Below, in pieces: positions 37,170 to 46,462 of a stretch of DNA of 64,000 nucleotides. Each line of letters opens with the position of its first letter. The first letter of the stretch is position 1. The DNA lies in assembly GCA_964457365.1 (NCBI GenBank), contig CAYWFP010000002.1, forward strand, positions 38,615-102,614, written 5' to 3'. Both the position numbers and the translations under genes were made by a program. Source of the DNA: CAYWFP01 sp964457365 (GTDB lineage Bacteria; Planctomycetota; SZUA-567). The notes beneath the pieces are model-generated. The model made no database searches. It was not told the DNA's origin and saw nothing but the letters and a program-made list of their open reading frames with translations.

Positions 37170-38333
37170 GTGGCCAAGAAGCGCGTGCGGGAACGAAGAA
37201 CCAACGGCAACGTGACGCTCAAGGATATCGCCGCGCGTTGCGAGGTCACGCCGGCGACGGTGAGCCGGGCGCTCAGGATCGACGACCGGCACAGCCCGGA
37301 GTTGACCGCGAAGATCCGCCGCGTCGCCCGCGAGATGGGTTACAACCCCGAGCGGCAGGACATCGCCCGCCGTCTCTCGCTCAGCCAGTACGGCAAGACC
37401 CCGGTCAACAACATTGTCGCCGCCGTCTTTCCGCCGCTCTTCTACCAGACGCCGTATTTCCTCCGCGTCTTCACCGGTCTGCTGGAGGCGTTCTCGCAGC
37501 GGCGGGTGGCGTTATTGACGGTCTACATGAACTCGATGGAGGATGCGACCGCGCCGACGGTATTCCAGCGCGGCGGCGTCGACGCGGTCATCGGCGTGCC
37601 CGACTTCACCCGCCTGGTCAACGAATTGCACGAGGAGCCGGGATTCCGCGACCGGCCGATCGTCTCGCTCTTCGAACCGTGCGCCGACACGGCTCTCGTC
37701 GCGCCGGATATGCAGGCGGGAATGCTGGAAGTCGGCCGGCACCTGATCGGTCTGGGGCACCGCACCATCGGCTATCTGCGCAAAAACACCCGGCCGGAGA
37801 TGCAGTTCAGCAAGCACGACCTGCAGATGCGCGGCCTCCAGGACGCATTGAGCGAAGCGGGTCTGGATCCGCAGAAGCACCTGCGCATGATCTATGCCAG
37901 CGAAACGCTGTGGGAGCTTTCGTTCAGCGTCCGCATCAACAAGGATCCCGAGCACGCCGACTGGCTGCGCGCGCCGGAGGATCCGCACACGCTCGCGCAG
38001 ATCGAGGCCAGTCCCGACATCACCGCGCTGGTGGCGCCGAACGACACCATGGCGCGGCTGCTGCAGCGGATGCTCTCGCGGAAGGGGATGGCGGTGCCGC
38101 GGGAGATGACGCTGGTCGGCTGCGATAACCTGACGCTGCTGCCGGACGCAGACGAGCCGCCCTTGACGACGCTGGCGGTGCCGCTGCACGAGATCGGCCT
38201 GCGCGCCGCCGTGGCGACGTGGGAGGCGGTGACGGCCGGGCGCTGGACGGGAAAGAAGCTCGAGTTGCTGCCGGTCGAGTTCGTCCCGGGCGCGACGACG
38301 GCCAAACCCCGCCCGACCTCCGCGAAAGCCTGA
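37170..38333 (+). CDS. LacI family transcriptional regulator
   Basis: The 387-residue product has the LacI helix-turn-helix and hinge (NVTLKDIAARCEVTPATVSRAL, then REMGYNPERQDIARRLS) and a periplasmic-binding-like sensor (GLLEAFSQRRVALLTVYMNS; APNDTMARLLQRMLSRKGMAVPREMTLVGCDN). GTG 37170 follows GAGGGGAGCGGG and gives a short basic extension before the DNA-binding domain; no ATG fits the frame. It likely represses or activates the adjoining sugar genes in response to a sugar ligand. Confidence 0.92.
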   Translation: MAKKRVRERRTNGNVTLKDIAARCEVTPATVSRALRIDDRHSPELTAKIRRVAREMGYNPERQDIARRLSLSQYGKTPVNNIVAAVFPPLFYQTPYFLRVFTGLLEAFSQRRVALLTVYMNSMEDATAPTVFQRGGVDAVIGVPDFTRLVNELHEEPGFRDRPIVSLFEPCADTALVAPDMQAGMLEVGRHLIGLGHRTIGYLRKNTRPEMQFSKHDLQMRGLQDALSEAGLDPQKHLRMIYASETLWELSFSVRINKDPEHADWLRAPEDPHTLAQIEASPDITALVAPNDTMARLLQRMLSRKGMAVPREMTLVGCDNLTLLPDADEPPLTTLAVPLHEIGLRAAVATWEAVTAGRWTGKKLELLPVEFVPGATTAKPRPTSAKA

Positions 38334-38405
38334 AGCCGACGGGAACCCCATGCCATCCATCCCGTTCGCCGCCGCATCGTTCCGTGATTCCCATACCGTT
38401 TACGC

Positions 38406-38438
38406 CGGGCGCCGCCGTGGGAGGGGCGCCCGTTTTTC
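38406..38438 (+). terminator. Terminator of the LacI-family gene
   Basis: CGGGCGCC (38406-38413) pairs with GGCGCCCG (38425-38432), followed by TTTTTC. It ends the LacI transcript 22 bases before the next start codon. Confidence 0.85.
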
Positions 38439-38459
38439 GTTACCAGTAAGGAGACATCG

Positions 38460-40460
38460 ATGTCGCAAGAAGAGACGCTGACGCTGAAGGCCGGCTCGTC
38501 CACGCTCCGCCTCTCGGCTGCCGGCGGACTGTCGTTCATGCACCGGGGCCGGCAGTTCTGGCAGACCCCGGGGCCGCTGGCGATCCTCCATTACTACGAC
38601 CGGCAGCATCCGCGCGCGCAGGCGGTGGCTGTGCCGTGGCACGAGACGCACGCCTTCGGCACGCCCGGGACGCTCTCGATGGCGGCCAAGAGCGAGATCG
38701 CGTTCGAGCGACTCGACGAGGGACGCGCACGTGTGGCGGCGCAGTTCAAGTCGCTCTCGGTACGCGTCGTCTTCGAGATCGCCCTGCGCGAAGACGGCGA
38801 GGGCTTTCGGGTCGTCATTCCCGAGGGCGGGATCGTGGAGGACCACGCCGACCTTTACCGCATTCTCGCGCTGGAGGTGCTGCCGGAGTTCGGCGCTGCG
38901 CGCACCGGCGAGCAGGGCTACCTGACGCTGCCGAACTGGTTCGGTTGCCGGACGTTCTACGACAAGGATGTCGCGCGCGAGGTGGTGCAGTCGATCTACA
39001 GCTCCAACGACGAGTGGGAGCACGACTGCAACATGCCCGTCTGGGGCATCACCCGCGCGCAGGGGACGCTGGCGGGGCTGGTGGCCAAGGGCGACTTCGA
39101 CGCGGAGCTGGTCTGCCGCCAGCACTGGGAGAAAGTCCGCCACAACAGCATCCATCCGCGGCTGATTTACCGCTGGCAGCAGCAGGAGGAGCGTCTCGCC
39201 GGCGACCGGGAGGTGCGCTACCGTTTCGCCCCGGCCGATTACGACGGCGGCGAGGGGTACGTGCTCGTGGGCAAGCTGGCGCGCGAGTTCTACCGGCAGG
39301 ACCGCGGCCTCAAGACGTGGAAGGAGAAACGCGTCGAGGCCACGCGCGACTACGCCGAACGCTTCTTCCTCAAGGTCTTCATGGCCTACAAGGATCCGCA
39401 TCCGGAAGGCACCGGCGAGTATCATGCCACTTGCACCTTCGACGAGGCGCGCGAGATCCTGACGGCGCTGAAGGAACGCGGGGTCGGGAAGCTGACGGCG
39501 ACGGTGGTCGGCTGGGGCCAGGACGGCCACGACGGCATGCCGCCGACACGTTTCCCCGTCGACGAGCGCCTCGGCGGCGAGGCGAAGATGAAGGAACTGA
39601 ACGCCTGGTGCAGGGAGAACGGCATCGTCCTGGCCGTGCACGATTCCTACGGCGCCAGCTACTCCTGCTCGCCCGAGCACGACATCGCCAACCTGGTGCG
39701 GCATCGCAGCGGCGAGTACTGGGCCAGCGTCATCTGGAGCGGCGGTCACGCGCACGTCATGTGCCCGGCGGTCTGGCTCGACAGGCACGCCCGGCGCGAC
39801 ATGCCCGCGGTGGCCGCGCTGGGCATCCACGGGCACCATCACATCGACGCGGTCGGCTCCTTCATGACCTGCTTCTCCGAGGAGCATCCGCTGCCCAAGC
39901 GCGCCGACTACTGCGCGCAGGTGCACAAGATGTTCGAGATCGCCATCGAGAACCTCGGCTCGGTCAGCACCGAGTTGCCCTTCGGGCCCTACTTCGATGT
40001 CGTCGACGGTTTCTTCCACTCCTACATCCGGCCGTACAAATGGCACCTGGCCTCGTCCATTGGACGCTACTTCTACGACGAGAGCGTCCCGCTGCTGAAC
40101 GTGGTTCTGCACGGCTGCATCAACCTCGGCATGCATATGCCCGGTGACGAGCTCGGCCTGCTGCGCATGATCGACTTCGGCAATACGCCGCAGTTCGAGG
40201 TGGCCGCGCGCAAGACCGGACCCTTCGGCGTGCCGGCGTATCACGAGCACGTGGACCGCATCGCCGAGATGTACCACCTCTTCTACGGCGAGAACGGTAT
40301 CGCGCGAAAATTGCTGCACCAGACGGTGGAGGCGCGGCGCGAGATCCTGCCCGGCGTGCACGAGACCGTCTACTGCGGGGGCACCCGCGTGCAGGTCAAC
40401 CTGACCGACGAGGCGTGGGAGGACCTGCCGGCGCGGAGCTATCGCATTCTCGAAGCGTGA
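38460..40460 (+). CDS. DUF5696-like putative glycoside hydrolase
   Basis: This 666-residue protein lacks a signal peptide. Its N-terminal third is a beta-sandwich (LTLKAGSSTLRLSAAGGLSFMHRG), followed by a TIM-barrel-like region with LTATVVGWGQDGHDGMPPTRFPVDERLGG, VLAVHDSYGASYSC, and a late IHGHHHIDAVGSFM part that may contain catalytic acids. I associate this pattern with the DUF5696 family, whose glycosidase role is suggested but not proven for most members. It stands alone between strong terminators and immediately behind the LacI gene, so LacI may control it. The exact sugar is unknown. Confidence 0.6.
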   Translation: MSQEETLTLKAGSSTLRLSAAGGLSFMHRGRQFWQTPGPLAILHYYDRQHPRAQAVAVPWHETHAFGTPGTLSMAAKSEIAFERLDEGRARVAAQFKSLSVRVVFEIALREDGEGFRVVIPEGGIVEDHADLYRILALEVLPEFGAARTGEQGYLTLPNWFGCRTFYDKDVAREVVQSIYSSNDEWEHDCNMPVWGITRAQGTLAGLVAKGDFDAELVCRQHWEKVRHNSIHPRLIYRWQQQEERLAGDREVRYRFAPADYDGGEGYVLVGKLAREFYRQDRGLKTWKEKRVEATRDYAERFFLKVFMAYKDPHPEGTGEYHATCTFDEAREILTALKERGVGKLTATVVGWGQDGHDGMPPTRFPVDERLGGEAKMKELNAWCRENGIVLAVHDSYGASYSCSPEHDIANLVRHRSGEYWASVIWSGGHAHVMCPAVWLDRHARRDMPAVAALGIHGHHHIDAVGSFMTCFSEEHPLPKRADYCAQVHKMFEIAIENLGSVSTELPFGPYFDVVDGFFHSYIRPYKWHLASSIGRYFYDESVPLLNVVLHGCINLGMHMPGDELGLLRMIDFGNTPQFEVAARKTGPFGVPAYHEHVDRIAEMYHLFYGENGIARKLLHQTVEARREILPGVHETVYCGGTRVQVNLTDEAWEDLPARSYRILEA

Positions 40461-40483
40461 AGCGAAACGGCGAGAGATATTCG

Positions 40484-40516
40484 AGCCCGGCGGCCGCGCG
40501 CCGCCGGGCTTTTTCT
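40484..40516 (+). terminator. Rho-independent terminator after the DUF5696-like gene
   Basis: AGCCCGGCGGC (40484-40494) and GCCGCCGGGCT (40500-40510) make an 11-bp perfect stem with a 5-base loop and a T-run. Confidence 0.92.
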
Positions 40517-40522
40517 ATTCAT

Positions 40523-40681
40523 TTAATAATGCGCGCGGCGTTCGGGCAGCGGATCGGCGGTGAAGGCCAGCGGTCGTACGAGGCGGTCGAGATTCGGGGT
40601 GTGCACGAACGGGTTGCCGGTGCAGCCGAGGGTGTCGTAGCGCTGCTGGTCGGTGGTGATCCAGAGAATGTCGGGGAGCAT
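40523..40681 (-). pseudogene. Sulfatase remnant with an internal deletion
   Basis: The 52-residue frame starts MLPDILWITTDQQRYDTLGC (the metal-binding sulfatase N-terminus, TTDQQR) and continues NPFVHTPNLDRL, then abruptly switches to PLAFTADPLPERRAHY, a C-terminus like that of full-length sulfatases. Nearly the whole enzyme, including the CxPSR active site, has been deleted in frame. A ribosome site AAGGA precedes the Met at 40681. Bases 40682-40874 contain promoter-like sequence for the following regulator and no gene. Confidence 0.6.
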
Positions 40682-40874
40682 ATGGCGTCCTTCTCGATAG
40701 CGGTTCTTCGTATTCTATATGGTCTTCGGGCATATGCGCAAGCGCGAACGGGACGGGCTGGCCCCGCAGGAATCGTCTAGCGATTGCTGGCATTCGCCGC
40801 GGCGGCGCGTATACTCGAATCACATAGTCGCTAACGCCTTCGGGGTCTGGCCGATTTTGGCAAAGGAGAGCAGC

Positions 40875-41561
40875 GTGAGTGCCGACGATTCCGGAAAGGA
40901 CGAGGCCGGCAAGGCGCCGTCGGCGGAGAAGCCGGACGGGAAGGCGGAAGAGAACGTCGCGGAGAAAGCGGTGCCGAAGAAGGCCGCGCCCAGCTCCATC
41001 GCCGGCAGGAAAGTGCTGGTGGTGGACGATCACAACGCCATCCGCAAGAGCCTCGGCATGATCATGGAGAAGCTGGGGGCCATGGTCGAGGCCTGCGGCA
41101 CCGCGGAGGAGGCGATGGGCAAGATGTTCGACGCCCATGCCGAGGGAGAATTGTACGAGCTGGTCTTCCTGGACCTGATGCTTCCGGACATGCCAGGCTG
41201 GGAGGTGCTCTCGGCGTTGCGCGGCGATCCGTCGCTGCGCGAGACGCGCGTGGTCATCGTCAGCGCGCGCAACACCAAAGAGGATCTGCTGCGCTGCGGT
41301 AAACTCGGCATCAGCGCCTACGTACTCAAGCCGTTCAACTTCGCCCGCATCCGCGAGGTGGCCGAGAAGGCGCTGGCCAACCCCGCCGTACCCGACGCGG
41401 CCAAGGGGGCGGGCAAGGGGCTCTCGCCCGAGGAGGCGAAATTACTGCGGCGCATCGTCGTCGAGACGGTTGAGAGCGAAGGCCACGGTTCAATCGCGGA
41501 CAACCCCGTGGCCAAGGCGGTGGTGGACTTTCTCGACGAACGGTGCGGACGGCCTGCCTGA
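40875..41561 (+). CDS. Response regulator with receiver domain only
   Basis: The 228-residue product has a 42-residue disordered Lys/Ala/Glu-rich N-terminus, a receiver domain (about 45-165) with the acid pocket VLVVDDH, phosphoacceptor region LVFLDLMLPDMPG, and Lys in YVLKPFNF, then an extra C-terminal region (about 170-228) of no recognised family. GTG 40875 has an AAAGGAG site six bases upstream. Single-domain regulators act on partner proteins or kinases; no histidine kinase is near, so its partner is unknown. Confidence 0.9.
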   Translation: MSADDSGKDEAGKAPSAEKPDGKAEENVAEKAVPKKAAPSSIAGRKVLVVDDHNAIRKSLGMIMEKLGAMVEACGTAEEAMGKMFDAHAEGELYELVFLDLMLPDMPGWEVLSALRGDPSLRETRVVIVSARNTKEDLLRCGKLGISAYVLKPFNFARIREVAEKALANPAVPDAAKGAGKGLSPEEAKLLRRIVVETVESEGHGSIADNPVAKAVVDFLDERCGRPA

Positions 41562-41736
41562 GCTTTTTCGCTTGTCGCGCGAGCGGCGTATGGGCTGTTT
41601 GTCCGGATTGATTATTGCCTCTTGTCGTGTTTTTTTCGGCAACTCTGGTTGGCGTTTGCCCTTTTTCGCGTTATGCTGGAATTGCCGGATACCGTATGCG
41701 GCACAATCATCGGAGGCCGTCGGCAAAGATCCCGTG

Positions 41737-41919
41737 ATGAACGCATTGAGCAGAGCCGTATGGGGTAATAAGCGCAAAGCCGCGTCTTGCCACGACTGCG
41801 GCAGCACCGACACGGTCTTCGCGCACCTGTACCGCTTCCGCTGGTTCCGCAAGTTGCGCAGGCGGGTCAAGATCCGCTGCCGGGCCTGCCGGCGCTCCTG
41901 GTACTGCGTCTATCCGTAA
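41737..41919 (+). CDS. Small Arg-rich zinc-ribbon protein
   Basis: This 60-residue protein has two Cys pairs, CHDCG (about 18-22) and CRAC (about 50-53), separated by a basic stretch (RFRWFRKLRRRVKIR). The pattern fits a single zinc ribbon binding nucleic acid. The frame extends further upstream, but the ATG at 41737 is the first with sensible composition. It converges with ftsK. The function is unknown. Confidence 0.6.
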   Translation: MNALSRAVWGNKRKAASCHDCGSTDTVFAHLYRFRWFRKLRRRVKIRCRACRRSWYCVYP

Positions 41920-41925
41920 GCGCCG

Positions 41926-44382
41926 TCACTCCTCGTCGTCCCACGGCACGTCCTCGCGTTCGTACTCGTCCTCGCGCAGGCCCGCGAGGGTGCCCTGAAC
42001 GCCGCCGCCGGTGCCGCCGAACCGCGCCTGGAACTCCTCCATGGTCATGAGGATCTCGCGCGCTTTCCCTTCGCGGAAGGGTCCGAGCACGCCGGCTTCG
42101 GCGAGCTGATCGATCATGCGGCTGGAGCGGCCGTAGCCGATGCCGAGCTTGCGCTGCAGCAGCGAGACCGACCCGCGACCGCTCTCAAGGATGGCGCAGC
42201 CGCCGTCATAGAAGAGATCGTCGTAGTCGCTGATGTCGTCGTCGGCCTTGGCTCCGCCGATGACCGGCCCTTCGAGATCCTCGTGGAACTCCGGCGCGAG
42301 CTGCTCCTTGCAGAAGTCGACCACGCGGTCGAGTTCCTCGTCGGAGACGTAAACGCCTTGGGAGCGGATCATCTTGCTCACCCCCGGCGGCAGGTAGAGC
42401 ATATCGCCGCGGCCGAGCAGCGTCTCGGCGCCGTTGGCGTCGAGGATGGTGCGGCTGTCGACGCGGCTGGTGACCTGGAAGGCGATGCGGCAGGGCATGT
42501 TGGCCTTGATCAAGCCGGTGATGACGTCGACCGACGGGCGCTGTGTGGCGAGGATCAGGTGGATGCCGACCGCGCGGCTCTTGGCCGCCAGGCGCGTGAT
42601 ATGCTGCTCGACATCCTTGCCGGCGACCATCATCAAGTCGGCCAGTTCGTCGATGATGATAACGATAAAGGGCAGGTGCCCCGGCGCTTCCTCGGCCTCC
42701 TCGGGGCCGTAGTTCTCGGCGATGAGTTGCCGGATGGTCTCCTCCGCCATGGCGTTGTACTTGACGATGTTGTTGACGTTGACCTTGGAGAGCTGCTCGT
42801 AACGCTTGTCCATCTCCTGGGTGGCCCACTCGAGCACGTTGACCGCGCGTTTCATGTCGGTGATGACCGGGCTCATCAGGTGGGGGATGGTCTTGAAGCG
42901 CGAGAGCTCCACCACCTTCGGATCAACCATGATGAGCTTGCATTCCCATGGCTTGCAGCACATGAGAAAGGACATGATGATGGAGTTGATGCAGACGGAC
43001 TTGCCGCTGCCGGTGGCGCCGGCGATCAGCAGGTGCGGCATCGTCGTCAGGTCGGCCACGATCGGCGCGCCGGAGACGTCCTTGGCCAGGCAGAGCGGCA
43101 GGCGTTGCCGCCGGTCGTCGCGGTCGACGTCTTCGATAACCTCGCGCAAATAGACCATCTCCTGCTCGATGTTGGGGATCTCGATACCGATGGTGTCCTT
43201 GCCCGGGATCGGCGCGACGATACGGATGCTCGGCGCCTTGAGCGAGAGCGAGAGGTTGTCCGCCAGGCCGACGACCTTGGAGAGCTTGATTCCCGGCGCG
43301 AGCGTCATCTCGAACTGAGTCACCCGCGGTCCGCGCTCGATCCGGACCACCTCGCCTTTAATCTTGAAGTCCTGCAGCGTCGCCTCCAGGATGCGCGCGC
43401 GCTTCTTGAGGATGTCCGCGGAGCCGCCGCCGACATCGGTCGGTTCGTCCAGCAGCGGCAGCGGCGGCAACTGGTAATCGGTCATCTCTGCGACGCGCTT
43501 GGGCTTGGCGTTGCCGCGTTTGCGGGGTTTGAGGCGGTGCTTGGGCGGTTCGTCGTAGATCATCACCTCGATTTCGCGTTCCTCCGGCTCCTCCTCGATC
43601 ACCGCCGCCTCGACCTCGTACTCCGCGTCGTCGTCGGCGATGCCGCACTCGTCCGCGTCCGGCGCCTCGTCTGGGAACGGTTCGGGGGGCGTCTGCGGGC
43701 GGACCAGCACCAGCGCCCGGTCGGCGCGCGTAACCAGCGCCGCGGCCAGTTGCGGACCGACGCGTTCGCGCAATACCGCGCCGCCGCGTTGTAATCCCGC
43801 GCCGACGACGCGCCCGCCGCGCAGGCCGTGGATGCCGCACCAGCGCAAGGCGAAGCCAATGACGTCGAAGACCTCGGTGCCGAATGCCAGCACCAGACCG
43901 ACGAGAGCGAAGACCAGCCCGGCGAGGATCAGCCCGACGCGGCCGAAGTAGAGCATCGCCGGCGGGGCGAGCTTATGCGCCAGCAATCCGCCCGCGAGCA
44001 GGGCATCGCTGGCGGTCAGCGCCGGGACGAGCAGGCTGGCGGTGGCGGTGAGGAGCAGGCCTCCTAGAACCCGTGGCCAGGTATTCAGGATTTCCTGTCG
44101 CTTCATGATCAGCGCGCCCCAGGCGAAGAGCAGCGCCATCAGCAAATAGCTCCCGGCGCGGCCGAGCGTCAGCAGCATGCCGAAGGCCGCCCACGAGCCG
44201 AGCAGCCCCGTGGCGCAGTGGCGCGCGGCGCGGGTCGGGTCGAGGCGGATATCGGCGGTGAGGAACGAGAGCATCAGGAAGACCGCCAGGCCGGCAAGCA
44301 GCATGCCCAGGAAGATCAGCGGCAGGCGGCAGGACCGGCCTTCGGACGGGGACGTCTCGGGTGGTTTCGTCTTTCGTGCCAT
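41926..44382 (-). CDS. ftsK: DNA translocase FtsK
   Basis: The 818-residue protein has four to five N-terminal membrane helices (about 20-175), an acidic/proline-poor linker (about 200-300), the FtsK alpha/beta motor with PHLLIAGATGSGKSVCIN (P-loop near 455) and IVIIIDELADLMM, the HLILATQRPSVDVITG segment, and the C-terminal winged-helix gamma domain (SVSLLQRKLGIGYGRSSRMIDQL) that reads orienting DNA motifs. It moves chromosomal DNA through the division septum. uppP lies downstream of the divergent side on the same strand with 13 bases between. Confidence 0.96.
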   Translation of the reverse strand: MARKTKPPETSPSEGRSCRLPLIFLGMLLAGLAVFLMLSFLTADIRLDPTRAARHCATGLLGSWAAFGMLLTLGRAGSYLLMALLFAWGALIMKRQEILNTWPRVLGGLLLTATASLLVPALTASDALLAGGLLAHKLAPPAMLYFGRVGLILAGLVFALVGLVLAFGTEVFDVIGFALRWCGIHGLRGGRVVGAGLQRGGAVLRERVGPQLAAALVTRADRALVLVRPQTPPEPFPDEAPDADECGIADDDAEYEVEAAVIEEEPEEREIEVMIYDEPPKHRLKPRKRGNAKPKRVAEMTDYQLPPLPLLDEPTDVGGGSADILKKRARILEATLQDFKIKGEVVRIERGPRVTQFEMTLAPGIKLSKVVGLADNLSLSLKAPSIRIVAPIPGKDTIGIEIPNIEQEMVYLREVIEDVDRDDRRQRLPLCLAKDVSGAPIVADLTTMPHLLIAGATGSGKSVCINSIIMSFLMCCKPWECKLIMVDPKVVELSRFKTIPHLMSPVITDMKRAVNVLEWATQEMDKRYEQLSKVNVNNIVKYNAMAEETIRQLIAENYGPEEAEEAPGHLPFIVIIIDELADLMMVAGKDVEQHITRLAAKSRAVGIHLILATQRPSVDVITGLIKANMPCRIAFQVTSRVDSRTILDANGAETLLGRGDMLYLPPGVSKMIRSQGVYVSDEELDRVVDFCKEQLAPEFHEDLEGPVIGGAKADDDISDYDDLFYDGGCAILESGRGSVSLLQRKLGIGYGRSSRMIDQLAEAGVLGPFREGKAREILMTMEEFQARFGGTGGGVQGTLAGLREDEYEREDVPWDDEE

Positions 44383-44395
44383 GAAAATCTCCGTA

Positions 44396-45184
44396 TCACT
44401 TCCCCAGGAAGCCGAATCCGATCAGGCTCGCGAGGCCGACCAGCGCCAGGTAGGCGGCGAACCAGCTCAAGCGTCTCCCGCGCACCGCCGCGATGAGAAT
44501 GCGCAGGGCGAAGAAGCCGCTCACGAGCGCGGCGGTGAAGCCCAGAAGCAGCGGCCCGAACGGTATGGCCAGCAACGCTTCGTGATCCTTCACCGCCGTC
44601 AGAATCGCCGCGCCACCGACGGCCGGCACCATCAGCAGAAAGCTGAACTTGATCGCGTCGTCCTTCTCCAGGCCGCAGAGCAGGCCGCCGGCGATGGTCC
44701 AGCCGCTGCGGCTGATTCCCGGCGTCAGCGCCAGCGCTTGCGCCAGACCGACAATCAGGCTGCCGCCCAATCCCAGCCGCCTGAGCAGAATGGCCTTCGG
44801 GGCGATCCGCTCGGCGGCGACCAGCACCCCCGCGGTCAACAGCAGCGCCGCGGAGACCGCCAACGGCGCGTGGCGAAGGTTGTCGAAGCAGTCCTTCAGC
44901 AACAATCCGCAGAACGCCGCCGGGATCGAACCGATGACAAGGTACCCGACGACGATCGGGTCGCGCCGCCAGAAGTCCAGAAAATCCTTCCAGAACGCCT
45001 GGACGACAACCAGCAGCGTCGCCACGTGGACCGTCACGTCGAACGCCAGCGGCAACGCGCCGCCGAGGCCGAGACGTTCGGCCAGCGCCAGATGGCCGCT
45101 GCTGGAGATCGGCAGGAACTCCGAGAGCCCCTGCACCAGCCCCAGTAGCGCGGCGGCCAGATAACTCAGGTCAGCCGATCCCAC
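44396..45184 (-). CDS. uppP: Undecaprenyl-diphosphatase UppP
   Basis: The 262-residue hydrophobic protein has the two UppP signatures: GLVQGLSEFLPISSSGHLA (about 11-29) and ALTPGISRSGWTIAG (about 150-164). It removes a phosphate from undecaprenyl diphosphate to recycle the cell-wall lipid carrier in the inner membrane. GTG 45184 is the best start because no ATG is near and the family begins just there. It overlaps the dut stop by 14 bases, so the two genes are coupled. Confidence 0.94.
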   Translation of the reverse strand: MGSADLSYLAAALLGLVQGLSEFLPISSSGHLALAERLGLGGALPLAFDVTVHVATLLVVVQAFWKDFLDFWRRDPIVVGYLVIGSIPAAFCGLLLKDCFDNLRHAPLAVSAALLLTAGVLVAAERIAPKAILLRRLGLGGSLIVGLAQALALTPGISRSGWTIAGGLLCGLEKDDAIKFSFLLMVPAVGGAAILTAVKDHEALLAIPFGPLLLGFTAALVSGFFALRILIAAVRGRRLSWFAAYLALVGLASLIGFGFLGK

Positions 45185-45623
45185 TGGAGCCGAATCCTCC
45201 CTCGCCGCGGGCGGTCTCGTCGAGCGCATCCACGACCTCGACGCGGGGGTGGACGACCTGTTGGACGACCAGTTGCGCGATCCGGGCGTGGCGCTCGATG
45301 GTGAACGGCTCCTGGCCGACATTGCCGAGGATGACGCCCACCGGTCCGCGGTAATCCGCATCGATGGTGCCGGGGCTGTTGGTCACGGTGATGCCGTGCT
45401 TGAGCGCCAGCCCCGAGCGCGGCCGCACCTGCACCTCATAGCCCTTGGGCACCGCAAGGCGCAGCCCGGCGGGGATGAGGCGGATCTCGCCCGGCTGCAA
45501 CGTGATCGGTTCGGTGACGGCTGCGCGGACGTCCATGCCGCTGGCGCCCGCGCTCTGGTAATGCGGCAACTCGATGTCGCGCGCGTCCGCTTCGCGCAGG
45601 ATCTGCAGCGTGATCGCTTCCAT
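45171..45623 (-). CDS. dut: Deoxyuridine 5'-triphosphate nucleotidohydrolase
   Basis: This 150-residue trimeric-type dUTPase has all five motifs: SAGASGMDVRA (I), VRPRSGLALKHGI (II), GTIDADYRGPVGV (III), RIAQLVVQ (IV) and GEGGFGSSG (V). It hydrolyses dUTP to dUMP and keeps uracil out of DNA. Met 45623 has a GGGGAGA site; an upstream Met at 45647 is less favoured. It is followed by uppP with a short overlap. Confidence 0.96.
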   Translation of the reverse strand: MEAITLQILREADARDIELPHYQSAGASGMDVRAAVTEPITLQPGEIRLIPAGLRLAVPKGYEVQVRPRSGLALKHGITVTNSPGTIDADYRGPVGVILGNVGQEPFTIERHARIAQLVVQQVVHPRVEVVDALDETARGEGGFGSSGIG

Positions 45624-45759
45624 TGCTCTCCCCGAATGCGGGTTCATGTGCAGACAACTTATTGTATTTATCGACCGTTTCGCCAGGAAGCATGGAGTGA
45701 AATGCGGCGCTTTACGGGGGTATTACGCGACATGCGGAAAAAAAAGGGTCTTCAGCGGA

Positions 45760-46452
45760 CTAGGCCGGCTGCAGGAGTTCGGCGAGCAGGCGTTGCGCCA
45801 GATCCTTTTTTTCGATGGATCCGAACGTTTCGCGCGATCTGTCGGCGCGCAGCAGCGTGGCCTGGATGGTTTCGGCGCCGAAGCTGGACGGGGTGTTGAC
45901 GACAATGGCGTCGAGTTGCTTGCGGTTCATCTTCTCCCGACTCGCGCCCAGGTCCATGCCCGGCTGCAGGGCGAAGCCGAGTATGCGTTTCTTCGGCCGC
46001 TCGATATGATCGGCCAGCGTCGCGAGGATATCGTGGGTGCGGCGCAGGCGCAGGACCAGTTCGCTTTCGCCTTTCTCGATCTTGCCGCGGACCGGATCGG
46101 CCGGGGTGTAGTCGGCCACCGCCGCGGCCATGGCCAGCGCCTCGCACCAAGCGAAGGCGGTGCTCACCGCCTCGAACATGTCTTCGGCCGAACGCACCCG
46201 CACGGTCGCGACGCCCGCCGGCGGCGGCAGGGGCGTGGGGCCGAGCACCAGCAGCGTCGCCCAGCCGCGTGCGTGCGCGGCCGCCGCGAGTTCGATGCCC
46301 ATGCGCCCGCTCGAGCGGTTGGTGAGGAAGCGGACGGCGTCGATGTCTTCGCAGGTCGGTCCGGCGGTGACCAGCAGCCGCCGTCGCTCGTGCGGAAAGT
46401 GCTGCAGCGAATCGAGCGCCTGCAGCGCGGCGTCGCGAACGGTCGGCGGCAT
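45760..46452 (-). CDS. coaB: Stand-alone phosphopantothenoylcysteine synthetase domain (CoaB-like)
   Basis: This 230-residue product matches only the CoaB half of the usual CoaBC fusion: LLVTAGPTCEDIDAVRFLTNRSSGRMGIEL (broken by the nucleotide-binding loop), AAAVADYTPAD and IVVNTPSSFG. CoaB joins 4'-phosphopantothenate to cysteine in coenzyme A synthesis. The CoaC decarboxylase half is not in the window. It follows the sulfatase gene by 10 bases on the same strand. Confidence 0.87.
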   Translation of the reverse strand: MPPTVRDAALQALDSLQHFPHERRRLLVTAGPTCEDIDAVRFLTNRSSGRMGIELAAAAHARGWATLLVLGPTPLPPPAGVATVRVRSAEDMFEAVSTAFAWCEALAMAAAVADYTPADPVRGKIEKGESELVLRLRRTHDILATLADHIERPKKRILGFALQPGMDLGASREKMNRKQLDAIVVNTPSSFGAETIQATLLRADRSRETFGSIEKKDLAQRLLAELLQPA

Positions 46453-46462
46453 CGGCTCGTCC

